Shown here piece after piece: positions 1 to 8,441 of a stretch of 64,000 nucleotides of DNA. Source of the stretch: an uncultured Litoreibacter sp. (GTDB lineage: Bacteria > Pseudomonadota > Alphaproteobacteria > Rhodobacterales > Rhodobacteraceae). Both the position numbers and the translations under genes were made by a program. The notes under the pieces were generated by a model, which made no database searches, was not told the DNA's origin, and saw only the letters and a program-made list of their open reading frames with translations. The stretch lies in assembly GCA_947494645.1 (NCBI GenBank), contig CANLVO010000001.1, positions 2,343,738 through 2,407,737 on the forward strand, written 5' to 3'. Position 1 is the stretch's first letter; every line of letters starts with the position of its first letter.

Positions 1-679
1 ACAAGCGGGTTTCTATCGGCATGCCGAGGAACATTTTCGGGTTCACGTAGCGTTGGCGACGTTGGCAAAGATAGACGGATGCGGCCCCCAGCATCGATAG
101 ATCCGAGGCGATCTCCAGCGAGGAGATTGATCCTCCCAAAACAGCGACGCGTTTGCCCTGATAGGCCAGCGGATCCTTGTAATTGAATGAATGGATCATC
201 CCCAATGGCCCGTCAAACGTGTTCGCGCCGGGGATGTCGGGGATGACCGGATCATTGAAGCGGCCAGTGGCGATTACGACGTGTTCAGCACTGTCTGAAA
301 TCGGTTGGCCATGATGGTCAAGTGTCAGGACCCAACTTGCGCCATCCCGTTCAAGTCCGGTGAGGCGCGTGTGAAACCGGATCAGATCAAGAAGATCATA
401 CTGCCGCGCGAAATCCTCGAAATATTGCCGAACAGTTGCATTATGCGGAAAGAGCGGCGTGCCATCCGGGAAGGAGCGATCCGAAAAGCAGGTTACTTCG
501 CGCACTGTGTTGGTGACCATCTGCGGCCAAACACCGCTCAGAGGGTTGGTCCAGGACCATTGACCACCAACTTCGCTATGCGCTTCGTATATGCGCGGCT
601 TGAAACCACGTGACATGAGCCAGCGCGCTGCGGCTAATCCCGCGGGGCCAGCCCCGATGATGATGACCTCGCGGGTCAA
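1..679 (-). CDS. FAD-dependent flavin monooxygenase (FMO-like), C-terminus beyond left edge
   Basis: The reverse strand reads openly from the window edge. It starts TREVIIIGAGPAGLAAARWL, an N-terminal FAD Rossmann motif (GAGPAG), followed by an E-x-x-x-x-GGQW segment typical of class B flavoprotein monooxygenases. An FMO-like fingerprint (FDGPLGMIHSFNYK) lies about 160 residues in. The NADPH-binding motif that follows reads VLGGSISSLEIA, where GxGxSG/A is usual. No ATG is available. The likely start is TTG at 677-679, overlapping the dehydrogenase stop codon (TTGA), with a G-rich stretch 11 bases upstream as a possible ribosome site. It would be the last known gene of the leftward sulfatase operon and might oxygenate the imported substrate or a product. 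The substrate is unknown. Confidence 0.8.
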   Translation of the reverse strand, partial: MTREVIIIGAGPAGLAAARWLMSRGFKPRIYEAHSEVGGQWSWTNPLSGVWPQMVTNTVREVTCFSDRSFPDGTPLFPHNATVRQYFEDFARQYDLLDLIRFHTRLTGLERDGASWVLTLDHHGQPISDSAEHVVIATGRFNDPVIPDIPGANTFDGPLGMIHSFNYKDPLAYQGKRVAVLGGSISSLEIASDLSMLGAASVYLCQRRQRYVNPKMFLGMPIETRL

Positions 680-1431
680 TGAAAGTAGAGCCCCCCGCAA
701 ACATTAATGGCCTGTCCTGTGACAAAACCCGAGAGATCAGAGGACAGGAAGACAGCGGGACCCACGATGTCTTCTGGTTCCCCCAACCTGCGCAACGCAG
801 TGGCCCCTGCCCAGTACTCCCGGTCTTCTTGTTTCTGAAGGTTGTTCTGACCCATCTCGGTCATGATGATCCCGGGACAGAGCGCATTCACATAGATGCC
901 CTCACGGCCCAGCTCTTGAGCATAGACACGGGTTAGCGTGATAGCGGTTGCCTTGGTCGCGGCATAGTGGCCCTGCTGTTCAATGCCCTGCCGACCGGCA
1001 AGCGATGCGATGTTGACGATACGCCCCGCGCCCCGTTCTTTCATCTGCGGCAAGACGGCATTTGTGCACAGCATGATGCCTTTCGCATTCACATCGAAGT
1101 GCAGATCCCAGGTTTTTTCGTCCAACTCGTCAAGTCGACTGAGCGCAAGTACTCCTGCATTGTTCACAAGAACGTCGATCTGGCCCATGGCTGCGGTTGC
1201 TTCTTCCATGACCGCTTCGACACGGGCCTTGTTGGTCACGTCTATTGGAATGCAAACTGCCCGTTGGCCTGTGGCCTCAACTTTGTTTGCCACAACAGTC
1301 ATGGCGTCAGCCTCGCGCTCGAGGTCCGTCAGTACGATATCGGCCCCCGCCGCGGCCATACCTTCGGCCAGAGCAGCGCCGATGCCTCGTGACGCGCCGG
1401 TGATCATCACGGTTTTTCCTTTGAGGATCAT
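676..1431 (-). CDS. Short-chain dehydrogenase/reductase
   Basis: Classical SDR of 251 residues that oxidises or reduces a hydroxyl/carbonyl group with NAD(P). The cofactor motif TGASRGIG is at residues 11-18, the NNAG motif at 90-93, and the catalytic triad is Ser143, Tyr156 and Lys160 (YAATK). A longer frame exists, but ATG at 1429-1431 is chosen because it overlaps the kinase stop codon (ATGA) and has AGGAG eight bases upstream. It sits between the PfkB kinase and the flavin monooxygenase in one overlapping operon, so it probably acts on a sugar or polyol intermediate of that pathway. Exact substrate cannot be read from sequence. Confidence 0.88.
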   Translation of the reverse strand: MILKGKTVMITGASRGIGAALAEGMAAAGADIVLTDLEREADAMTVVANKVEATGQRAVCIPIDVTNKARVEAVMEEATAAMGQIDVLVNNAGVLALSRLDELDEKTWDLHFDVNAKGIMLCTNAVLPQMKERGAGRIVNIASLAGRQGIEQQGHYAATKATAITLTRVYAQELGREGIYVNALCPGIIMTEMGQNNLQKQEDREYWAGATALRRLGEPEDIVGPAVFLSSDLSGFVTGQAINVCGGLYFH

Positions 1432-2384
1432 GGGTTCAACTCCTTTAGGGGCCAAGTTTCCATCGCAGCATGTGTCTGTTCAAAATCCTTAAGAATACCC
1501 TGAGAGCCCAGTCCTTGCGCCACATGCGCCGCGACGGTGTTGGCAAAGCGAGCGGTCTTGGCAATGTCCCACCCTTTGACGATCCCGATGATTACTCCGG
1601 CGGTAAAACTGTCTCCGCAGCCGGTCGTGTCGACCACGTCAATTTGATGGGCGGGCAGTTGGAATGCCTCGCCTTCAGCCGGGTCCACCCAGACGCCGTC
1701 GGCTTCCAGCGTGATCAGCGCGTTCTTGACGCCGCGCGTCTTAAACCAAGCTGCGACCTCAGCAGGTGTGCCACCACCGGCCATTGCGCGCGCCTCTTCG
1801 ATAGAGGGCACGAAGTAGTCAATGTAGGGAAGTAGCGGCTCGACCAGCGAAATGGTCGCATCATTAGCAAGGATCAAGTCAAACACCGTTGTGCGACCCA
1901 GAGCTTTGGCGCGTTTCAACAGGGCCAGAGACGGCGCACCGTCAAACGCCGCCAGCAGCCCTGTGCCGCCAAGATGAACAATTCGCGCATTACAGGCGGC
2001 CTCGATACCCGCCGCATCAAGAGTGAACGTGTTGGAGGTTCCCGGAACAAAGAACGCGGCACGTGCGCCATCAGGCGCAATCGGCAGCATCGACATTGGC
2101 GATTGGACTTTGGCGTTGCGGCTAACCGAACCGGTATTGACCCCAGCTTTTTCCATTGCCGAAACCAGCCAATCACCCATCGGGTCACAGCCAAGCTCAG
2201 TCGTAACTTGCACATTCAATCCAAGCGTCGCGCAGTCAAGCGCGGTTGCGCCAGCTGTGCCTGCAACTGTCATCGTCATTTGGTCGACAAAAGTCGCGCC
2301 ACCGCGGGGAGGCATCGCATCGGCATGGGCGCAAAGTGTGTCGAGAACGACGAAGCCAACAGCGCTGAGGTCAAACTGTGTCAT
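1428..2384 (-). CDS. PfkB-family carbohydrate kinase
   Basis: A 318-residue ribokinase-fold sugar kinase. The C-terminal PfkB signature DTTGCGDSFTAG is at residues 252-263 with the catalytic base Asp258. The family transfers phosphate from ATP to a sugar, sugar acid or nucleoside in the cytoplasm. The start overlaps the stop of the upstream aldolase gene by four bases, and its own stop overlaps the dehydrogenase start, so translation of the three is probably coupled. The pairing with a class II aldolase suggests that it makes the phosphorylated substrate which the aldolase cleaves. It resembles the kinase/aldolase logic of sulfofructose or tagatose pathways, but the substrate is inferred only. 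Confidence 0.88.
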   Translation of the reverse strand: MTQFDLSAVGFVVLDTLCAHADAMPPRGGATFVDQMTMTVAGTAGATALDCATLGLNVQVTTELGCDPMGDWLVSAMEKAGVNTGSVSRNAKVQSPMSMLPIAPDGARAAFFVPGTSNTFTLDAAGIEAACNARIVHLGGTGLLAAFDGAPSLALLKRAKALGRTTVFDLILANDATISLVEPLLPYIDYFVPSIEEARAMAGGGTPAEVAAWFKTRGVKNALITLEADGVWVDPAEGEAFQLPAHQIDVVDTTGCGDSFTAGVIIGIVKGWDIAKTARFANTVAAHVAQGLGSQGILKDFEQTHAAMETWPLKELNP

Positions 2385-3034
2385 GCATCGACCTCCGTCA
2401 GCCCGTAACCGGCGAACTTGTCCAGCACGTCTTGTACCTGCTGGTCCGTCAGGAGGGGCGGGTCTCCCAACAACAAGGCACCATGATATTGCCTCGCCAG
2501 TGTTTCCAACTCTTCAGCGCGCCAGAAGGCTTGCTCGATGCTCGTTCCCGTTGCGATGGATCCGTGATGATCCAGAAGACAGGCGTGACGGTCCTCGAGT
2601 GCTTTAACCGCGTGATCTGACAGCTCCTGGCTGCCGTAGATTGCATAAGGCGCAACGCGGATATTCGTCCCGCCAAAGATCGCGATCAGGTAGTGGATTG
2701 CCGGGATCTCGCGTCCGTGAATGGCAAGTATCGTGCAATAGGTTGGGTGTGCGTGAACAATGGCGTTCACGTCAGGCCGGGCTGCCAGAATATCCCGATG
2801 AAACCGCCATTCCGAGGACGGCGCGATCGGCCCTTCAGCGCGACCGTCCATATGGACATACGCTATTTTATCGGGTGTGAGATCGGCGTAAGGCGTGGAG
2901 GTCGGTGATATTAGCATCCCATCGCCGTGCCTGATCGAGACGTTGCCAGATGTTCCTTGATTAAGCCCGGAACTATTCAGTTTCAGGCAGAAATCTATGA
3001 TCGCTTTGCGTTTTGTGCGTTCGTTTTCGTGCAT
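2381..3034 (-). CDS. Class II (zinc) aldolase, fuculose-phosphate aldolase family
   Basis: A 217-residue class II aldolase/adducin-family protein. The expected catalytic and zinc positions line up with FucA at an offset of two: Glu75 (SSEWRFH), His94 and His96 (VHAHP), and His157 (DHHG). The GTSGNVS phosphate-binding loop is at residues 27-33. The family cleaves sugar phosphates to dihydroxyacetone phosphate and an aldehyde. The gene follows the sulfatase stop directly and overlaps the kinase start by four bases. A decarboxylating or epimerase activity is possible in this superfamily, so the reaction is assigned by family and neighbourhood rather than proven. Confidence 0.85.
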   Translation of the reverse strand: MHENERTKRKAIIDFCLKLNSSGLNQGTSGNVSIRHGDGMLISPTSTPYADLTPDKIAYVHMDGRAEGPIAPSSEWRFHRDILAARPDVNAIVHAHPTYCTILAIHGREIPAIHYLIAIFGGTNIRVAPYAIYGSQELSDHAVKALEDRHACLLDHHGSIATGTSIEQAFWRAEELETLARQYHGALLLGDPPLLTDQQVQDVLDKFAGYGLTEVDA

Positions 3035-4573
3035 TTACTCAGCTGCCACTGCGGAGGACGCCAATCCTAAACGGATGAGTTGTTCAGGGGGGCATCCTTC
3101 TTCTTCCAAGCGCTGTTTCAGCAACGCCAGCATACGGTCCCGCTGCACTGGGTTACTGTCCCAGAGGTTTTGGGTTTGCTCCGGGTCCAGAGCGCGGTGG
3201 AACAGAAAATTCTCATAGGTTCGCGGGTCTATTTTGATCGGCATTTTCCACATGGGGTATGGCACGCTAGGATCGAATTGCGCTTGATCCACAGGTTGCG
3301 CGGGAGCGCTGCCGACCCGGCCATCGACAGGGTTATCAACCAAGAGCGGCCGAGCTATCATGGTGGAATAGCTGAAGAGATCATGCCCTTTGATAGGGGA
3401 TTTAAATAGCGTCCACTCCCCATCTGTGATGCAAACCCCCTGACCAAACGTACCATAAGTGATGTCAGCATGCGGTTTGGCCCCGCCTGTAATCAAAGGC
3501 AACAAACTGGCGGAATGACGTGTGTCTTCGGGAGGCGTTCCGCCGGATGCTTCGATAATCGTTGAGAACAGATCGACGGTCTGCGTCAGAGCCGATACAC
3601 GAGCGCCTGCATCACGATTGTCAGGATGCCACACGATCATCGGGATGTTGGCGTGGCTGTCATAGTGTGGGTATTGCTTGCCAAATACGCCACGCTCACC
3701 CAGATCGTGACCGTGATCGGTGGTAAACACGATCATGGTATCATCCCACAGATTGAGGTCGCCGATCGTATCCAAGAACTGGCCCAACCACTTATCCACC
3801 ATGGTCGTCTTGCCGTAATATTGCGCCTTCAGATAGGCGAGCTCTTCCGGCGTTGTCTGTGCCATGAAGGCATCAAGGTCGGCATAGATCTGATAAGGTG
3901 GCCAAATGTTGTAATCGCTCGCATCGCCTTTCAAATCGCCGGCGTACATTGTGTCATAGGGGGCCGGAACGTGGAACGGCTCATGCACGTCAAAGCTCTC
4001 GACTTGCAGGAAAAACGGGCCTCGTTCGGCGTTCTTTCGTAGCCAGTTTGATGCAGCGGTGAAGGTTTTTGCAGGGAAGTAGTCTTCCTCCCCGCCAAAC
4101 CCCCTCACGTTCTCCCAGTATTGGCGCATGTGATAGGGTGAACGGAACTCGCTCATCTTATCCACCCACTTCGGCACTTCACCATCATGTGGCAGTTGGT
4201 GGTAATCCGTCTCATGGCCGCGGATCATTTCCAGCGTCATGAAGCCCTGCATGTAACCATTCGAGGTCTCTTCCCAATAGTGGTAGTGATCGGTCACCAT
4301 GCCGGTGTTGAAGCCTTGCTTTTGCACCTCTCGCGGTAGCTTGGGATCAAAGACTTCCAAGGGGCCCCACGGGCGCCACATGAACTCTTTTCGACCAGCG
4401 AAAATCTCGCGCCGGGCTGGCATGCAAGGCAGGCTCGAAATGAAATGGTTCTCGAAAATCAATGACTTCGCGGCCAACGCCTCAATGTTTGGCGTCTCGC
4501 ACACTGTATCAGGATTGTAGGTACGCAGGGCCTCTTTGTTGAGACTGTCCACCAGGATCAAAATAATATTCAT
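3035..4573 (-). CDS. Sulfatase (formylglycine-dependent), predicted cytoplasmic
   Basis: A 512-residue alkaline-phosphatase-fold sulfatase. The formylglycine site is Cys50-Met-Pro-Ala-Arg54 followed by Gly60, matching C-x-[PSA]-x-R. Metal ligands are suggested by Asp9 (ILVDSL) and by TTDHGHDLGE in the middle of the protein. The family hydrolyses sulfate esters, and some members hydrolyse phosphonate or phosphate esters. The N-terminus begins directly with the fold (MNIILILVDSL) and shows no signal peptide, so the enzyme should act in the cytoplasm on an imported ester. It is the first gene of the leftward operon, divergent from the ABC transporter. The start ATG at 4571-4573 has a GGAGG ribosome site upstream. 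Confidence 0.9.
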   Translation of the reverse strand: MNIILILVDSLNKEALRTYNPDTVCETPNIEALAAKSLIFENHFISSLPCMPARREIFAGRKEFMWRPWGPLEVFDPKLPREVQKQGFNTGMVTDHYHYWEETSNGYMQGFMTLEMIRGHETDYHQLPHDGEVPKWVDKMSEFRSPYHMRQYWENVRGFGGEEDYFPAKTFTAASNWLRKNAERGPFFLQVESFDVHEPFHVPAPYDTMYAGDLKGDASDYNIWPPYQIYADLDAFMAQTTPEELAYLKAQYYGKTTMVDKWLGQFLDTIGDLNLWDDTMIVFTTDHGHDLGERGVFGKQYPHYDSHANIPMIVWHPDNRDAGARVSALTQTVDLFSTIIEASGGTPPEDTRHSASLLPLITGGAKPHADITYGTFGQGVCITDGEWTLFKSPIKGHDLFSYSTMIARPLLVDNPVDGRVGSAPAQPVDQAQFDPSVPYPMWKMPIKIDPRTYENFLFHRALDPEQTQNLWDSNPVQRDRMLALLKQRLEEEGCPPEQLIRLGLASSAVAAE

Positions 4574-4627
4574 TGCGTCCTCCCTGCAGGCCTCGGGTTA
4601 ATCGAGTGTCATGCCACTTCCTTTATT

Positions 4628-4706
4628 TGATTATAATCAGAAATCTGTCAATCAGATCGATGATAATATCGTATTTGTTGACGTTTGCTGATTCTGATCA
4701 TAATCA
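4628..4706. promoter_or_regulatory. Divergent control region with paired palindromic operators
   Basis: The gap between the sulfatase and the substrate-binding protein holds TGATTATAATCA (4628-4639), a perfect 12-base palindrome, and TGATCATAATCA (4695-4706), which differs by one base. Both are flanked by TTCTGAT-like sequence in opposite orientation. A possible rightward promoter is TTGACG (4678-4683) with CATAAT (4699-4704) 15 bases later, so the second copy would cover the -10 box. The GntR/UTRA regulator encoded at 7360-8190 is the obvious candidate ligand. Operator identity is inference; the repeats themselves are directly visible. Confidence 0.65.
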
Positions 4707-4770
4707 TAAGTAAGAAATTCGATCCGATAGCCGCAGACAGGCTCAGGGTTTTTTTTGGGAGGAAAGATCG

Positions 4771-5805
4771 ATGGCAAATTCAAAGACCAGCTATACCAGC
4801 CGGCGCGCGGTTCTGCGGGGGGGCATCGCAGCAGGCGCAGCAATAGCAGCACCCTCATTTTTCGTTGGCAAAGCGCATGCCGCGAATGAAAAACTTAAGG
4901 TTGGAATTATTCCGGCCTATTCGTTCGGGCTGTACTGGCTTATTCAGGATCAAGGTTTTGCGCCTGGCGTCGAGATGGAATTCAGCGTGTTCCCGTCCGG
5001 GCCACCTGCGATTGAAGCAATGGTTGGCGGCTCAGTCGATACCATCACTGTGGGTTCCGTACCCCCCTTGGCGGCGATGTACCGCAAGGTCGCAAACTTC
5101 CGGGAAATCTCGATCTGTGGCGACGCCTCAGGCCTTTTCCAGATTGTCGGCAAGCCGGGCATGAGCTCTCTGGCCGATCTGGAAGGCAAGAAAATCGCCG
5201 TGACATCTGGCTCCAATTTCGACTTCTTCCTTGGTGTGGCTCTCGCGAATGAAGGGCTTAGCGATATGCCACTTACGCGGGTCAATATGGAGCCAATTGA
5301 CGGGCAATCTGCATTCATTGCCGGAGCAGTTGATGCAACCGTGCCTTTGGCGACCTCACGCAAACTGATCTACGATGCCCTGCCGGACGCGTCTCTCCTT
5401 GCAGATGGGTCTGCAATGCCAATCGACGCACGCCCGTCCATCATGGACGTCTTCATGTCAACGCAAGAGAGTGTTGATGCAAAAGAAGACGCATATGTAG
5501 AAATCGTACGGGCTTTCCACGAGAAAGCAGTGCCGATGCTGCGCAATGACAATGCAGCAGTGGTCGAGCGGATGATCGAGTGGCAGTCGGGAATGGGCCG
5601 TGCGGGTGTGACCGCCGCTGATGTTGAGCCGTTGTTGAACGGATACTTCTACTTCGATTCAGCCGAGATCAAAGACGTTTACAACCGTGGACTTCTGAAA
5701 AGCGCCTTGCAGGTGCAGTCAGATTTCCTCGTTGCTAACGAGCGCATAGGCGGAGTTCCTGATCTGGATGCACTGGTGTCGGATCAAATTGTCGCTAAAA
5801 TCTAG
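4771..5805 (+). CDS. ABC transporter substrate-binding protein (SsuA/TauA/NMT1-like)
   Basis: A 344-residue periplasmic binding protein. A Tat signal is visible: twin arginine at residues 11-12 in SRRAVLRGG, a hydrophobic alanine-rich stretch, and a probable AHA cleavage site near residue 37. The mature part has the NMT1/SsuA pattern (KVGIIPAYSFGLYW, then GGSVDTITVG). The family captures sulfonates, taurine, sulfate esters, nitrate or pyrimidine precursors. GGGAGG lies a suitable distance before the ATG. It heads a three-gene transporter operon that faces a sulfatase operon, which favours a sulfur-containing organic solute, but specificity is not proven. Confidence 0.87.
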   Translation: MANSKTSYTSRRAVLRGGIAAGAAIAAPSFFVGKAHAANEKLKVGIIPAYSFGLYWLIQDQGFAPGVEMEFSVFPSGPPAIEAMVGGSVDTITVGSVPPLAAMYRKVANFREISICGDASGLFQIVGKPGMSSLADLEGKKIAVTSGSNFDFFLGVALANEGLSDMPLTRVNMEPIDGQSAFIAGAVDATVPLATSRKLIYDALPDASLLADGSAMPIDARPSIMDVFMSTQESVDAKEDAYVEIVRAFHEKAVPMLRNDNAAVVERMIEWQSGMGRAGVTAADVEPLLNGYFYFDSAEIKDVYNRGLLKSALQVQSDFLVANERIGGVPDLDALVSDQIVAKI

Positions 5806-5811
5806 TTTGTG

Positions 5812-6588
5812 ATGAACAGTCTCAAACGCATTTTGTCAGGGCGCCTTGTTTTGGGCGCCCTTTCAATCGCGCTGGTCCTGGGAGCGTATCAATTCGCCAC
5901 CGTGCAGCCGGATAACAACCCGGCGCTTTTGCCTCCGATTCCTGATATTATCGCCAGCTTCTTTACCAATGTTGAGGCTGGGTCGCTCCAGCAGGCGCTT
6001 TGGGCCAGCCTATACCGGATTTTTCTTGGCTTCTTCATTGGGACGTCATGCGCGTTGATCATTGGCTGTCTGGTTGGGTGGTATAAGACCATTGAATTCC
6101 TGATCGACCCGCTGATCGAAGCGATCCGCCCGATCCCGCCTCTGGCTTATATTCCAATCATCATCATCTGGTTCGGGATTGAGGAATTCAGCCGTGTCCT
6201 CTTGATATCCATCGCATGCTTTATGGTGTGTGTGGTCAATGTGATCGCCGGGATGAAAAATGTGCCGCAGGTTTACGTCGACGCTGCATCGACCATGGGG
6301 GCGTCGCGGTTTCAAGTCTTCCGTACAATAGCGGTTCCGGCAGCAACACCATTTATCATCACGGGCTACCGCATCGCACTTGCTGCAGCCTGGACGACGT
6401 TGGTGGCCGCCGAACTGATCGCTGCGCCGAGCGGCCTTGGATTTATGTTGCAGGAAGGCCGCCGCTATTTCCTTACGGATCAAGTGATGATGATTATTGT
6501 CATAATTGGCGCATGTGCATTCATCATGGACCGCACATTCCGCGCAATTCAGAAACGATTGATGGTTTGGTCGGAGGCGCGTGATTGA
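5812..6588 (+). CDS. ABC transporter permease (SsuC/TauC-like)
   Basis: A 258-residue inner-membrane permease with about six hydrophobic helices. The cytoplasmic coupling loop, DAASTMGASRFQVFRTIAVP, is the EAA motif contacted by the ATPase. It matches the BPD_transp_1 permeases of sulfonate/taurine/nitrate importers in length and layout. It starts just after the binding-protein stop; GTG at 5809 immediately before the chosen ATG is an equally possible start, and no strong ribosome site is present, suggesting coupled translation. Its stop overlaps the ATPase start. It should form the translocation channel of this importer. Confidence 0.87.
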   Translation: MNSLKRILSGRLVLGALSIALVLGAYQFATVQPDNNPALLPPIPDIIASFFTNVEAGSLQQALWASLYRIFLGFFIGTSCALIIGCLVGWYKTIEFLIDPLIEAIRPIPPLAYIPIIIIWFGIEEFSRVLLISIACFMVCVVNVIAGMKNVPQVYVDAASTMGASRFQVFRTIAVPAATPFIITGYRIALAAAWTTLVAAELIAAPSGLGFMLQEGRRYFLTDQVMMIIVIIGACAFIMDRTFRAIQKRLMVWSEARD

Positions 6589-7343
6589 TGTCTGAGATAC
6601 GAGTCAATGACCTGACCCACACATTTGGCAAAGGAACGCCAGAGGCGCTCACTGTTCTCGAAGGGATCAATCTGGAGTTCTCTTCAGGTAGCTTCACATC
6701 AATCGTCGGCACCTCTGGATGCGGTAAGTCCACATTGCTCAAGATGATGGCGGGGCTTTTCGATCCATCCGATGGCGAGATGACTTTGGACGGGCAGGTC
6801 ATCAAAGGCACCGATCGCAAGCGTGGCATGGTTTTCCAACAGGACGCCGTCTTCCCGTGGATGACGGTTGCCAAGAATATCTCTTATGGCCCGCGCATTC
6901 ATGGTGAACCGAAAGCGGCTCAAATGGCCGCCGAAACCAAATGGGTTGAGGCGGTCGGGCTGAAAGGATTCGAAGACAGATGGCCACGCGAGCTGTCGGG
7001 CGGCATGCGGAAACGGGTCGATATCGGGCGCGTCTATGCCAATGACCCTGACGTGCTTCTGATGGATGAGCCTTTCGGTGCCCTCGACGCTCAAACGAAA
7101 GAGCGCCTCCAGTCCGATCTGCTGACCACGTGGAAAGAAACCCAGAAAACTGTCATCTTCGTTACGCATGATCTTGAGGAGGCGATTTTTCTCTCTGATC
7201 AGGTTATCGTCATGTCAGCGCGTCCTGGGCGGATCAGGCATATCGAAGACATAAGCTTGCCCCGACCGCGAAATGATGAAATGCGCCTGACACCGGAGTT
7301 TCTGGACATTAAACGAAAGCTCTGGAAGATGCTGGATCATTAG
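6588..7343 (+). CDS. ABC transporter ATP-binding protein (SsuB/TauB-like)
   Basis: A 251-residue ATPase that powers the importer. Walker A is GTSGCGKST, the signature is LSGGMRKRVDIGR, Walker B is VLLMDEPFGALD, and the H-loop follows in VTHDLEEA. The signature tail RKRVDIGRVYANDPD departs from the common RQRVAIARAL form but keeps all catalytic residues. The ATG at 6588-6590 overlaps the permease stop (TGATG). A TTG one codon earlier is a weaker alternative. The regulator follows 16 bases downstream, so the operon probably reads through. Confidence 0.9.
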   Translation: MSEIRVNDLTHTFGKGTPEALTVLEGINLEFSSGSFTSIVGTSGCGKSTLLKMMAGLFDPSDGEMTLDGQVIKGTDRKRGMVFQQDAVFPWMTVAKNISYGPRIHGEPKAAQMAAETKWVEAVGLKGFEDRWPRELSGGMRKRVDIGRVYANDPDVLLMDEPFGALDAQTKERLQSDLLTTWKETQKTVIFVTHDLEEAIFLSDQVIVMSARPGRIRHIEDISLPRPRNDEMRLTPEFLDIKRKLWKMLDH

Positions 7344-7359
7344 AGTTGAGTGCGCATTT

Positions 7360-8190
7360 GTGAATGAGATCATCCCAAAGCGGAAACAAGCCGGTCGTCC
7401 CAGATTTCAGGAAGCCGAAGGCGCGGCCTACGATAACTTTCGCAAGGAATGCCAGCATGTCTTCTTATCACGTGATGCGCCATTGCCGCTGTGGGAACAG
7501 CTGTATCAACATTTGGAGAATCTAATTCTTAGCGGAAAGCTAGCCGTCGATAGCCGTATCCCGCCCGAACCATTGTTGTGTGATCTCTTCCATGTTTCCA
7601 AAGCCGTCGTTAGGCATGCGATCTCGGCGCTTGCTGCAAAGGGATTGGTTGTAAAAATCCCGCGCAAGGGCATGTTTGTGTGTGAACGGCCACGGGAAAG
7701 TGGGTTTGTAACGTCGAATATCTCGCTGTTCGACGACATGATCGCACGTGGCGCATCAATCGACACCCGCACATTTGAATTCGTCAAAGACAAAGCTGAT
7801 CTGTCAGAACAGCAGGGTCTACTGCTTGATGACCGCGACGAAGTTATCCGCATCACACGTGTGTTTTGGGTTGATGATATGCCGCTCACCCACTCTGTCA
7901 TGAGCTTCCCTTCTGCAAAGTTGCCCGGTTTCGAGCGTAGTGACTTCGCCAAAAGCTCCATCCTGAAGGCCATTCACACACGCTTTGGGCTAAAGGTTGT
8001 AAGAGCAAATCGTTGGCTTGATGCGAAACTTCCAAGTGACCTTATCTGTGATCGAATGGGCCTAAGCACACCACGGCCACTCATCCACATCGAGTCTGTC
8101 GGCTACGATCAAAAAGCCGAACGCCTTGAGTACTACCAGGCGTATTACAACACAGAAGCTGCGCGTATTCGGTTGTCCGTGTCTGACTAA
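7360..8190 (+). CDS. GntR-family regulator, HutC/UTRA type
   Basis: A 276-residue transcription factor. An N-terminal winged helix-turn-helix spans about residues 45-115 (PLWEQLYQHLENLILSGKL, then FHVSKAVVRHAISALAAKGL). The remainder has the UTRA ligand-binding layout (DDMIARGASIDTR, VIRITRVFWVDDMPL, LEYYQAYY near the end). UTRA regulators usually sense the substrate or an intermediate of the operon they control. The start is GTG at 7360; the ATG four bases later is out of frame. An N-terminal basic stretch of about 40 residues (PKRKQAGRPRF) precedes the usual DNA-binding domain. It probably binds the paired palindromes at 4628-4706. Confidence 0.88.
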   Translation: MNEIIPKRKQAGRPRFQEAEGAAYDNFRKECQHVFLSRDAPLPLWEQLYQHLENLILSGKLAVDSRIPPEPLLCDLFHVSKAVVRHAISALAAKGLVVKIPRKGMFVCERPRESGFVTSNISLFDDMIARGASIDTRTFEFVKDKADLSEQQGLLLDDRDEVIRITRVFWVDDMPLTHSVMSFPSAKLPGFERSDFAKSSILKAIHTRFGLKVVRANRWLDAKLPSDLICDRMGLSTPRPLIHIESVGYDQKAERLEYYQAYYNTEAARIRLSVSD

Positions 8191-8441
8191 TCATGGCGCT
8201 GGAAGAATTGCGTCTATCGGATCCGACGGTTGCTTATTCGGGTCGCAGCGAAATTCCCAAACAGTTTGAGAAGTTAAGAATTGGTCGTATCGCCGAGTGT
8301 CTTTTCTTCTTCTGCAAGGTCATAGAACAGGGAAAAACAGACGAAGCTTTACCGAGCCTATGCACTCAGCGCTATTGCCCCGTGAGAGCAAGGCCAATGC
8401 ACTTTGTGACGGGTTTGGTCAATTCTGTGTGCCAATGGCGC
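8191..8441. other. Intergenic stretch between two convergent genes, no gene supported
   Basis: This stretch lies between the rightward GntR gene and the leftward GlcG-like gene. It keeps short open frames on the plus strand, but none has a recognisable domain, a convincing ribosome site or clear coding bias, and the longest runs into the 3' end of the opposite gene. I saw no T-tract terminator here. It may hold degraded coding sequence. Confidence 0.4.
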
